Below, one piece after another: positions 21,137-28,334 of a stretch of 32,207 nucleotides of DNA. The stretch spans positions 1 through 32,207 of the forward strand of contig CARXKP010000009.1 of the NCBI GenBank assembly GCA_949096025.1, in the 5' to 3' direction. The DNA is from an uncultured Eubacteriales bacterium. Its GTDB lineage: Bacteria; Bacillota; Clostridia; Christensenellales; UBA1242. Below the pieces are notes generated by a model. That model saw only the letters and a list, made by a program, of their open reading frames with translations, was not told the DNA's origin and did not search any database. Position numbers and translations under genes: made by a program. How positions within the stretch are numbered: position 1 is the stretch's first letter; every line of letters begins with the position of its first letter.

Positions 21137-21778
21137 ATGCAGTTTGATCGTAAATATGAAAAACAGATGATTTCAATAGATGTTTCTATTTTTTCTATAA
21201 TTGAAGATGAGTTAAAAGTGCTACTTGTAAAAAGAGCGGTTGAACCTTATGAAAATATGTGGAGTTTGCTTGGTGGCGGTGTGTATAATGATGAAACTTG
21301 TGAAACGGCAGTGAAACGAGAACTCAAAGAAAAAATTGACATTGTTTGTTCAATGCCAATTCTATCGGGAGTTTTTAGTGAACCTAATAGAGATATCAGA
21401 TTTAGAAATATATCAGTTGCATATTATTGTTTTGTTAAAGAAAATGAGAATATCGATTTGAATAAATCTAAAGTGACTGAGGCAAAATGGTTTTCTATAA
21501 ATGAAGTTCCTACTCTTGCATTTGACCATAAAGATATCCTTGTTGCCTCATTAACAAGTTTGAGGACTAGAGTTTATGATATAGATTTTATGAAAGAGTT
21601 TCTGCCAAAGACTTTTACCTTAAAATCTTTGCAAAAAATTTATGAAAGTATTTTGGGGACAACTCTTGACAAAAGAAATTTTAGAAGAAAAATGGCGTCT
21701 CTTGATTGCTTAATTAATACAGGTGTTAAAAACGAACTTGATAAACATAAAAAATCAGATATTTATAAATTTAAGTAA
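21137..21778 (+). CDS. NrtR-type Nudix transcriptional regulator
   Basis: 213 aa: an N-terminal Nudix domain and a C-terminal winged helix. The Nudix box (about 47-69, 'GGVYNDETCETAVKRELKEK') has lost the second Glu of E-E (Lys) and the Gly (Asp), so catalysis is doubtful and the domain should act as a ligand sensor. The C-terminal 'FDHKDILVASLTSLRTRV', 'FLPKTFTLKSLQKIYESILG' and 'LDKRNFRRKMASLDCLINTG' are hallmark NrtR segments. Known NrtRs sense ADP-ribose-like molecules and control NAD genes. Here it is divergent from the nine-gene operon with palindromes between, so it probably controls that pathway and senses one of its nucleotides. An in-frame upstream extension lies in the promoter. 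Confidence 0.9.
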   Translation: MQFDRKYEKQMISIDVSIFSIIEDELKVLLVKRAVEPYENMWSLLGGGVYNDETCETAVKRELKEKIDIVCSMPILSGVFSEPNRDIRFRNISVAYYCFVKENENIDLNKSKVTEAKWFSINEVPTLAFDHKDILVASLTSLRTRVYDIDFMKEFLPKTFTLKSLQKIYESILGTTLDKRNFRRKMASLDCLINTGVKNELDKHKKSDIYKFK

Positions 21779-21789
21779 AGAGGACAATT

Positions 21790-22005
21790 ATGAGTAAATA
21801 TGATTTATTATGGGAAAAGATAGATTTACTTTTTAAGCAGGCTGGAAAAGAGCAGTTGACTTTAAAATTTGAGGAAATAGAAAATTTATGTGGAAAAACT
21901 ATTGATCATTCTTTTCTGACCTATAAAAAGGACTTGCAAAAATTGGGTTATACTGTCAAAAAAATTAGTTTAAAAGAAAAGACTATAATATTTGAAAGAA
22001 TTTAA
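21790..22005 (+). CDS. Small protein, possibly DUF7662-like
   Basis: 71 aa starting after AAAGAGGAC, 11 bases past the regulator, so cotranscribed with it. 'KYDLLWEKIDLLFKQAGKEQLTLKFEEIENLCGKTIDHSFLTYKKDL' has the K-Y-D-x-L, L-x-F-x-E-I-E-x-x-x-G pattern I associate with DUF7662-type small domains, sometimes found in restriction or regulatory proteins. Function unknown; the family call is tentative. Confidence 0.6.
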   Translation: MSKYDLLWEKIDLLFKQAGKEQLTLKFEEIENLCGKTIDHSFLTYKKDLQKLGYTVKKISLKEKTIIFERI

Positions 22006-22026
22006 TTTTATTAAAGTGAGGGGAAA

Positions 22027-22614
22027 ATGCATCAAATTATATTTATTGATGGGTTTAGTGGTATTGGCAAGACAACGCTTGCAAAGAATTTATTTAATCA
22101 TTATAAAAGCACCTACATTGAACAAAATATGATACCTGAGTTTATTACTAAAGATGGCGTAAATGAGGTTGTTGGAAGAGAGGAAGATGAAACTCTTTAT
22201 CAGTGTATGGTTTCACTCATAAAAACCTTTTGCTCTAGAGGTTATAAAAATATTTTAGCACTTGACTTTAATGGTGTAAGATTTAGAGAAATACCTGAAG
22301 ACTTTAAAGGCTATGATTATATTATTTTGCACCTTATTTGTGATAGAGAACAAAACATCAAGCAGATGAAAAATCGAGAGGGTGGTCTTATCGATATTGA
22401 AATGCTTGAAAGAAATTATGATAGGGGAGAAAGATATAAGAGAAAGCCTCTTCCAAATGAATACTTTATTGATGTAACAGGGAAAAGTGCAAATGAAGTA
22501 TTTAACAAGGCGAAAGATATAATTGATAATTCAATATCAAAACTTGATTATGTTTACATTAAACCAGATAAAAAATGTTTTACCGATTGGGTGCAAGAAA
22601 CAGAGCAAGATTAA
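22027..22614 (+). CDS. P-loop nucleotide kinase-like protein
   Basis: 195 aa with Walker A 'DGFSGIGKTTLAKNLF' near the N-terminus, a central 'YDYIILHLICDREQNIKQMKNREGG' that looks like the lid arginines of small-molecule kinases, and 'NEYFIDVTGKSANEVFNKAKDII', the usual C-terminal strand and helix of the shikimate/nucleoside kinase group. Substrate unknown. It follows the regulator and the small protein on the same strand, so it may be the tenth enzyme of the system, regulated together with the regulator gene. Confidence 0.75.
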   Translation: MHQIIFIDGFSGIGKTTLAKNLFNHYKSTYIEQNMIPEFITKDGVNEVVGREEDETLYQCMVSLIKTFCSRGYKNILALDFNGVRFREIPEDFKGYDYIILHLICDREQNIKQMKNREGGLIDIEMLERNYDRGERYKRKPLPNEYFIDVTGKSANEVFNKAKDIIDNSISKLDYVYIKPDKKCFTDWVQETEQD

Positions 22615-22626
22615 TTTAAGTCGCTA

Positions 22627-22655
22627 TTGACTTTTATAGTTTAGTAAATTATAAT
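22627..22655 (+). promoter_or_regulatory. Strong promoter of the DUF4116 gene trio
   Basis: TTGACT (22627-22632), exactly 17 bases, TATAAT (22650-22655). It separates the trio from the regulator transcript. Confidence 0.8.
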
Positions 22656-22676
22656 TATATTATAAGTGAGGCAAAT

Positions 22677-23678
22677 ATGGCAGAAAAATTAACTAGAGCA
22701 GAGAGAAGAGTAAATAAATTAATAGAAAAGGCTAAAAAAAGTATTAGACAAAGGGAAAATACTTTTTATATTGCACCAGAAATTACAGACAATGCTGAAG
22801 CAATGCTTGAAATCCTTGAAAGCATAACTACAAAGAGACATCTATATGATTTTGAAAAAGATAATAGAGTGAAACATTTTGCAGAATTTGTAGGCGAGGA
22901 TTTACTTAAAAATGACGAATTTTTTCTCAAAGCAAGTGAGTTGAAATATACAAATTATGGCAGTACAGCTTCTCTTTTGGATTTTGTTAAGGATTATAGT
23001 AAAAGAGTGGCTTTAATATTAGTTAAAAAAGACCCAAGTTATCTTAGAAAAATGTCTACTTCTAATCGAGATGATGAAGATGTGGTTATGACTGCTGTTA
23101 GGGGTGATGGAAATGTTCTTCAAGCCGCATCAGATAGATTGAAAGATAATGTAGATATTGTTAGGACTGCTATTTCAAATTGTCCGACTGCAATACAGTA
23201 TGCCTCAGGCAGACTAAAAAATAATTATGAATTAGGTAAATTTGCCGTCAACAAATCTGGTTTTGCGTTTCAATATTTATCAGAAGGGCTTAGAGATAAC
23301 GAGGATATTGCTTTGATTGCAGTTAGAGACCCAGAGACTCTTGCGATTGTTTATGCTTCAGATAGGCTTAAAGACAATAGAGATGTTGCTACCGAAGCGG
23401 TAAGAGCCAATGGTAATGCACTTGAGCATCTATCTGTTGAAAGAAGAAGCGAGCACGATATTGTTTCTTATGCAATAGGTCACTCTCCTGCATTTGTTAA
23501 AAATGCATCAAACAGATATTTATATAGCGAACCACTTCTTTTTAAAGCAGTACGTCAGACAACAGCTGTTCTTGAATATGTACCTGAGGAAATGAGAAAA
23601 GTTATGGTTGAAATGCTTGATAATTATGAGTCTGCAAATCGTAAATTTAATAATGCGGATGAAGAAAATACACTATAA
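22677..23678 (+). CDS. DUF4116-repeat protein, copy 1
   Basis: 333 aa of a repeated helical module with the pattern 'D-x-x-x-x-x-x-A-V-x-x-x-x-x-x-L-x-x-A-S-x-x-L-K-D-N', e.g. 'DEDVVMTAVRGDGNVLQAASDRLKDN', repeated about six times from residue 125 on. This is the DUF4116 pattern, frequent in protists, large viruses and a few bacteria; function unknown, presumably protein binding. The first 120 residues differ from the other two copies. The end shares 'LYSEPLLFKAV...VLEYVPEEM' with the paralogues. Cytoplasmic, no signal peptide. Confidence 0.82.
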   Translation: MAEKLTRAERRVNKLIEKAKKSIRQRENTFYIAPEITDNAEAMLEILESITTKRHLYDFEKDNRVKHFAEFVGEDLLKNDEFFLKASELKYTNYGSTASLLDFVKDYSKRVALILVKKDPSYLRKMSTSNRDDEDVVMTAVRGDGNVLQAASDRLKDNVDIVRTAISNCPTAIQYASGRLKNNYELGKFAVNKSGFAFQYLSEGLRDNEDIALIAVRDPETLAIVYASDRLKDNRDVATEAVRANGNALEHLSVERRSEHDIVSYAIGHSPAFVKNASNRYLYSEPLLFKAVRQTTAVLEYVPEEMRKVMVEMLDNYESANRKFNNADEENTL

Positions 23679-23709
23679 AATTAATTAAACATAATTTTAG
23701 GAGATAAAA

Positions 23710-24672
23710 ATGAATAGAGAAAGAAGTTTGTATAAAGTAAAAAGATTAATAGCAAGAAAACCTCATTGGAAGTTACCTAAAACCCTTATTGGTGATAAGG
23801 ATGCCTATATTGAGATATTTAAATATATTAGGCAAGGTCTCTCAGAGAGTGTTTTGCCAGATACAGAAATTTTTCTTTCCAATTTTAGTGAAGAGGATTA
23901 TAGAGATAAAGATTTTGTATTTAAAGTTTTTGACGCACTATATAGCAAATGTGATTCCAAAATTATCTTAAGAGAACTAAGTAATCATTTAAATAAAAAC
24001 ATTGCAACGCACCTTGTAAAACAAAATAGTGGTTACTTTGAATATTTTTGTGACGAACTTAGAGATGACGAAGATATAGCAAGAATTGCTGTTTCTAAAC
24101 AATGGGGAATGCTTGAATATTGTTCAGATAGACTTAAAGATGAAAGAGATATTGTGAGATTGGCTGTTGGTCAAAAAGGAACAGCAATCTATTATGCTTC
24201 TGGAAATATGAAAAATAATGCAGAAATGGGTAGATTTGCCGTATCAAAAACTGGAGAAGCGTATAGGTATCTTTCTGATAAATTGCGTGATGACAAAGAA
24301 ATTACTTTAATTGCTGTAGAGGACCCTAAAGCATTGGCTATTCAACACGCTTCTGATAGACTTAAAAATGATATAGATGTGGCAGTTTCTGCGGTTAGAG
24401 CCAATGGTAAAGCCATTGAATATGTTTCTATTGAAAACAGAAGTCAACATTCAGTAATATCAGAAGCAATTAAACATTCGCCTGAACTTATTAAACACGC
24501 AACTAGAAGATATCTTTATAGTGAACCTCTACTATTTAAAGCGGTTGTCGAAAACAGTGCAGTTCTTGAGTATGTTCCTGAAGAGATGAGTAAGGTTATG
24601 GTTGATATGCTTGATAAATATGATTCAGCAAACACCAGACGCAATAATAATGATAGAGAAATAGATTACTAA
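23710..24672 (+). CDS. DUF4116-repeat protein, copy 2
   Basis: 320 aa, with N-terminus 'MNRERSLYKVKRLIARKPHWKLP' nearly shared with copy 3 and the same repeats ('DEDIARIAVSKQWGMLEYCSDRLKDE'). It starts after AGGAGATAAAA, 31 bases downstream of copy 1. The 3' flank keeps a damaged version of the hairpin found after copy 3. Copies 2 and 3 are clearly the younger duplication pair. Confidence 0.82.
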   Translation: MNRERSLYKVKRLIARKPHWKLPKTLIGDKDAYIEIFKYIRQGLSESVLPDTEIFLSNFSEEDYRDKDFVFKVFDALYSKCDSKIILRELSNHLNKNIATHLVKQNSGYFEYFCDELRDDEDIARIAVSKQWGMLEYCSDRLKDERDIVRLAVGQKGTAIYYASGNMKNNAEMGRFAVSKTGEAYRYLSDKLRDDKEITLIAVEDPKALAIQHASDRLKNDIDVAVSAVRANGKAIEYVSIENRSQHSVISEAIKHSPELIKHATRRYLYSEPLLFKAVVENSAVLEYVPEEMSKVMVDMLDKYDSANTRRNNNDREIDY

Positions 24673-24675
24673 AAT

Positions 24676-24700
24676 AAATCTCCTATATGTGAGGTGATTT
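24676..24700 (+). other. Decayed terminator hairpin after copy 2
   Basis: AAATC-T-CCT and AGG-T-GATTT form an 8-base-pair stem with a T-T mismatch around ATATGTG, but no T-run follows. The left flank (AAAATAAATCTCCT) is identical to that of the intact terminator after copy 3, so it is probably a duplicated terminator that has lost function. Confidence 0.5.
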
Positions 24701-24749
24701 ACATTATCTAAAAATACCATTTAAATTAACAGTAAGAGAAGAGGAATTT

Positions 24750-25793
24750 ATGAATAGAGAAAGAGTTTTAAATAGAGTAAAGAAGATTATAGCAAAAAAG
24801 CCATTCGGAAAATTTAAATTGCCAGACGCTTTAACTAGTGATAAACAGGCATATATTGAATTATGTAAGTTTATCTTTAATAGAAGCACCCCTTGGCGAG
24901 ATGATTATCTTAAAAAATTGACTGATTCAGTGGATGAAGATATCTTTAAAGATAAAGATATTGTAAGTCAAACTTATGATATTTTAGGTCGGTCTTATGA
25001 TGGTATTAGTAGTCTAGAGAAAATATATTCAGTAATGAGTAAAGAGGCTGGTTTAGCACTGGTGAAAAAGCAACCTTTGTTAATAGGAAAATTTAACGAT
25101 GAAATGAAAGATGATGAAGATATTGCTAGAACCGCCATTGTTTTAAATAATGGTGCATTTAATTATGTTTCTGAAAGACTTAAGGATGACTTTGATTTGG
25201 CAAAAATAGTTATTCGCAAAGATGGTTATATGCTTAATAACATTTCAACTAGACTTAAAGATGACAGAGATATGGTAAGGCTTGCAGTTAGTGAAAATCC
25301 TTATGCTATTCAGTATGCATCAGATAGGTTAAGAGATGATTCGGAAATGGGAAGGTTTGTTGTTTCAAAAAAAGCAAGCGCTTTTAAATATCTATCTAAA
25401 AGGCTCCGTGATGACAAAGATATTGCTTTGGTTGCAGTTGAAGATACAGAGGCGGAAGCGGTTGCCTATGCTTCTGATAGACTTAAAAACGACTTAGATG
25501 TAGGACTTGTTTCTGTCAGAGCAAATGGAAAAACTCTTCAATATTTATCTATGGAAAATAGAAGTAATCATCGAATAGTATCTGAGGCAATAAAACAATC
25601 ACCAGAATATATAGAGTACGCATCAAGGAGGTACATTTATAGTGATAAACTCCTATTCAAAGCAGTTATTGAAAATAACGAAGTGCTTGAATATATTCCT
25701 GAAGAGATGAGCAAGGTTATGGTTGATATGCTTGATAAATATAATTCTGCCAACAAGATAAGCCGAAATGACGATAGAGAAATAGACTATTAA
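24750..25793 (+). CDS. DUF4116-repeat protein, copy 3
   Basis: 347 aa, about one repeat longer than copy 2 ('DDFDLAKIVIRKDGYMLNNISTRLKDDRD' looks like the extra unit). Same N-terminal block 'MNRERVLNRVKKIIAKKPFGKFKLPD' and the same tail 'EEMSKVMVDMLDKYNSAN...DDREIDY' as copy 2. Starts after AGAGGAATTT. Ends just before an intact terminator that closes the trio. Confidence 0.82.
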   Translation: MNRERVLNRVKKIIAKKPFGKFKLPDALTSDKQAYIELCKFIFNRSTPWRDDYLKKLTDSVDEDIFKDKDIVSQTYDILGRSYDGISSLEKIYSVMSKEAGLALVKKQPLLIGKFNDEMKDDEDIARTAIVLNNGAFNYVSERLKDDFDLAKIVIRKDGYMLNNISTRLKDDRDMVRLAVSENPYAIQYASDRLRDDSEMGRFVVSKKASAFKYLSKRLRDDKDIALVAVEDTEAEAVAYASDRLKNDLDVGLVSVRANGKTLQYLSMENRSNHRIVSEAIKQSPEYIEYASRRYIYSDKLLFKAVIENNEVLEYIPEEMSKVMVDMLDKYNSANKISRNDDREIDY

Positions 25794-25796
25794 AAT

Positions 25797-25826
25797 AAAT
25801 CTCCTTTATACAAGGAGATTTTTCTA
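25797..25826 (+). terminator. Terminator of the DUF4116 trio
   Basis: AAATCTCCTT (25797-25806) and AAGGAGATTT (25812-25821) form a perfect 10-base-pair stem with a five-base loop, followed by TTTCT. Confidence 0.88.
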
Positions 25827-25848
25827 TTTCAAACTTTTTATTAATTAT

Positions 25849-25877
25849 TTGTTTTTTAAAAATATATATGATACAAT
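25849..25877 (+). promoter_or_regulatory. Promoter upstream of a 24-codon ORF
   Basis: TTGTTT (25849-25854), 17 bases, TACAAT (25872-25877) with an extended TGA just before the -10. Confidence 0.5.
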
Positions 25878-25897
25878 TAAATAACTGAGGTTTAAAA

Positions 25898-25972
25898 ATG
25901 AGCATACAAGTTGAAAAATTGAATTTAACAAACGATTGTCTTGAATATGATAATGTTCAAAATCCTCATTAG
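25898..25972 (+). CDS. Possible 24-residue small ORF or 5' remnant of a lost gene
   Basis: ATG at 25898 follows CTGAGG at a good distance and a plausible promoter. The peptide MSIQVEKLNLTNDCLEYDNV ends after 24 residues at TAG 25970-25972. The 'I-x-V-E-K-L-N' start followed by 'EYDNV' looks like the first strand and helix of some acetyltransferases, so it may be the truncated beginning of a lost gene. No other content is seen in this gap of 270 bases. Confidence 0.25.
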   Translation: MSIQVEKLNLTNDCLEYDNVQNPH

Positions 25973-26037
25973 TAAAAATTTGTCGAATATAGTAATTGAA
26001 AAATGTAAATTAATTTCATTTTTTGTAGGATAATGTG

Positions 26038-26043
26038 TATAAT
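26038..26043 (+). promoter_or_regulatory. -10 box of the membrane-protein gene
   Basis: A perfect TATAAT, 20 bases before the ATG at 26064; no convincing -35 box. Confidence 0.45.
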
Positions 26044-26063
26044 AGAAATATAATGGTGAGTAT

Positions 26064-26804
26064 ATGAAAAAAAGAAAAAATTGGACTAGTTTTAAACAAT
26101 TAGATAACAAAAACAAAGTTATGAGAATTGTTAATTTGGTGTTATTGTTTGGCTTTTTTGTTGCCAGCATAATTTTATCAATAATAGGCAAGACAAAAGC
26201 TGATGAAAGATTGTTTATGAGCGGTCTTGCAATAGGAGCCTTATTTATTTTACCACTAATTTTAGAATTAATAATAGGGCGAAGAATATCAAATGTTTTA
26301 GTGCTAGCCTATACAATATATGTAATCTGTGCAGGTTTTATTGGTTCGCTTTTAAGTGTTTATTATCTTGCTCACGGTTTTGATAAATTTGTTCATACGC
26401 TTTGCGGTTATATTATGGGGGCTATTGGACTTCTTGCAATATCACTTTGTCAAGATTATAAGACATTAAAAATTTCAACAATAGTAGTTTTCTGTGTTAT
26501 ATTTTCGCTTGGTGTTGAGTATGTTTGGGAGCTTTTTGAATTTGCAACAGACAGACTTTTAAATCAAACTATGCAGGGCGTTCCTATTGAAGGATATGGC
26601 TATCCACTTATAATTGATACAATTACAGATATGTTATGTAATCTTGGTGGTGCACTTGTATTTGTTGCACATTTCTTAATAGGAAAACTTACAAAATGTC
26701 CACTTGGAATTAACTATATTGAAAAAGAACTTGTCATTGAGAAAAAAAGCCTTCAGAAAAATGAGAATTATATTTTAGATGAGGAGAAAAAAGAGGAAAA
26801 TTAA
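26064..26804 (+). CDS. Integral membrane protein, YjdF/DUF2238-like
   Basis: 246 aa with about six membrane segments. Conserved-looking polar positions lie between helices: 'GFDKFVHTLCGYIMG' (D-K-x-x-H), 'VEYVWELFEFATDRLL' (W-E-x-x-E-F) and 'DTITDMLCNLGGALV' (D-x-x-x-D-M-x-x-N-x-x-G-A). These three blocks match the layout I remember for DUF2238/YjdF membrane proteins, whose role is unknown. The C-terminal tail is charged and cytoplasmic. The gene ends in a terminator shared with the convergent cysteine synthase gene. Confidence 0.75.
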   Translation: MKKRKNWTSFKQLDNKNKVMRIVNLVLLFGFFVASIILSIIGKTKADERLFMSGLAIGALFILPLILELIIGRRISNVLVLAYTIYVICAGFIGSLLSVYYLAHGFDKFVHTLCGYIMGAIGLLAISLCQDYKTLKISTIVVFCVIFSLGVEYVWELFEFATDRLLNQTMQGVPIEGYGYPLIIDTITDMLCNLGGALVFVAHFLIGKLTKCPLGINYIEKELVIEKKSLQKNENYILDEEKKEEN

Positions 26805-26817
26805 ATCCTCTTTTTTT
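26787..26817. terminator. Bidirectional terminator
   Basis: AAAAAAGAGGA (26787-26797) pairs with TCCTCTTTTTT (26806-26816) around an eight-base loop. The stem overlaps the last codons of the membrane-protein gene. Confidence 0.85.
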
Positions 26818-27757
26818 ATAAAACTCTTACATCAAGTAGGTCAATCGCATCTACAAGCGGAGTTGACACGGGTGATGATAAATCTGTTGAAAGATATTTT
26901 TTATTATCGTCTGCAAAAACCGTTACGCAAGTGCGTTGCGAAAGAACCGCTCCTATAAAATTTGCTCCACTTGAAATTCCCACACCAAGAGATAAAACTT
27001 TTGCTAGTTTTTGACTCATTGCTATAGCGTCTTCATCTTTAATGGGGATTATTTTGTCTACAATATTTTTATCATAAAGATCAGGAACAATTTCATCGCT
27101 TACGCCTTGAATTTTATGATGTAAAAATGGTTTTTGACCTGAAAGAAGTCTAGCGTTAAACGGTTCAATAGCAAAAACTTTTAAATTTAGTTTCTCTTTC
27201 AAAACACTTCCAACGCCGACAAGAGTTCCGCCTGTGCCAACACCTGAAATAAAGGCTTTAACTTTTTTGTTTTTTATTTTATCAAATATTTCTTTAGCGG
27301 TGATTTCTTTGTGAACTTTTACATTGCTTAAGTTTGAAAATTGTCCGGTAGAAAAATAACCTTGTTTTATAAAGTTTTCCTGCAATGTAAAGGCGTGACG
27401 AAAATCATCCGCCTCAACAAGAGTTGCTCCATAAAGGCGAATGAGTTTTTTTCTTTCTTCACTCATAGACCTTGGCATAATAATTTTGACTGGATTTCCT
27501 AGGAGGTTTCCTATGGCACTTATCGCAAGTCCCATATTGCCACTTGAAACCTCAACAATTCTATCTCCCTTTTTTAACTGTTTTTGACTATAAGCATCTA
27601 AAAAAATTTGGAGAGCGACTTTATCTTTTATGCTTCCTGTCAGAGAAAACCACTCACATTTTGCGTAAATAAAGTTGATATTGTCATTATATTTATATTT
27701 TATCTCTACAAGGGGAGTGCCTGAAACTAGTGCTTTCAAATCTTTAAGTTTTTGCAT
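26816..27757 (-). CDS. Cysteine synthase family enzyme (O-acetylserine sulfhydrylase-like)
   Basis: PLP-dependent beta-replacement enzyme. Lys44 in 'LTGSIKDKVA' is the expected PLP Schiff-base lysine (usual S-x-K-D-R). 'VEVSSGNMGLAISA' replaces the standard T-S-G-N-T-G substrate loop, 'ISGVGTGGTLVGVG' is the phosphate-binding loop, and 'GVGISSGAN' lies near the PLP ring nitrogen. 313 aa is normal. The changes S-S-G-N-M-G and K-D-K hint at a divergent member, maybe with a different amino-acid substrate. It has no sulfur genes nearby. ATG behind GAGGTAAAT. Confidence 0.88.
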   Translation of the reverse strand: MQKLKDLKALVSGTPLVEIKYKYNDNINFIYAKCEWFSLTGSIKDKVALQIFLDAYSQKQLKKGDRIVEVSSGNMGLAISAIGNLLGNPVKIIMPRSMSEERKKLIRLYGATLVEADDFRHAFTLQENFIKQGYFSTGQFSNLSNVKVHKEITAKEIFDKIKNKKVKAFISGVGTGGTLVGVGSVLKEKLNLKVFAIEPFNARLLSGQKPFLHHKIQGVSDEIVPDLYDKNIVDKIIPIKDEDAIAMSQKLAKVLSLGVGISSGANFIGAVLSQRTCVTVFADDNKKYLSTDLSSPVSTPLVDAIDLLDVRVL

Positions 27758-27889
27758 ATTTACCTCATAATTAAAGTTTATGCAAAATTTAGATTATATG
27801 TAATGATAATTTAATTTTTTATTTCTAACAACTAAAAATGAAAAATTGAAAAAAATCAAATCAAAATATTTTCAAATTGAATAATATTA

Positions 27890-27898
27890 TGCTATAAT
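27890..27898 (+). promoter_or_regulatory. Extended -10 promoter of the ABC-exporter operon
   Basis: TGC-TATAAT (27890-27898) is a strong extended -10; TTTCAA, 17 bases upstream, is a weak -35. Confidence 0.55.
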
Positions 27899-27939
27899 TA
27901 CAGTAAGAAAAATTTAGTTTCTTTTAATTGGAGGGAAAG

Positions 27940-28320
27940 ATGGGAACAGTTAAAGATTTAGAAGTTTTATCAATTCAAGATGGTCAAACGGCAATTATCT
28001 ACTCGCCTAAGTGCAATGAGTCTTTTGTTTTCTTTTTAAAAGATAGAAATTTAAATTATAACCACGTTTATTTTGGTGATGTTGACTTTGTAAGACAGTG
28101 TTGTCTTATGAAAGGGCATAAGGATGATTTTTTAATTGCTTGTGCTGATAATAAACTTGCAAATGTTTGTATCAAATCTGCTTACTCTACATTAAATAAA
28201 GGGCTTGCCGTGCAAAAAGCAGAAAGAGATGGAAGAGAAAAGTTGAAACTTTCATTTGTAAACCTTGAAAATAATTTCTCTCTTGATCTTGCTGATGTTG
28301 AAGAACGTGAAGATTTATAA
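27940..28320 (+). CDS. Small protein of unknown function
   Basis: 126 aa from the ATG at 27940, which follows TTGGAGGGAAAG; a TTG at 27928 is in frame but inside the ribosome site region. Sequence such as 'DGQTAIIYSPKCNESFVFFLKDRNLNYNHVYFGDVDFVRQCC' suggests a compact alpha/beta domain with several cysteines. I recognise no family. It is 14 bases ahead of the ABC ATPase gene and probably belongs to the same transcript. Confidence 0.65.
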   Translation: MGTVKDLEVLSIQDGQTAIIYSPKCNESFVFFLKDRNLNYNHVYFGDVDFVRQCCLMKGHKDDFLIACADNKLANVCIKSAYSTLNKGLAVQKAERDGREKLKLSFVNLENNFSLDLADVEEREDL

Positions 28321-28334
28321 AAAAGAAGGGCAAT

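Noticed and set aside
22677..25793. Regular repeats as a CRISPR-like or tandem DNA array
   Set aside because: The periodicity is at protein level (DUF4116), with diverged DNA and no constant repeat-spacer pattern.
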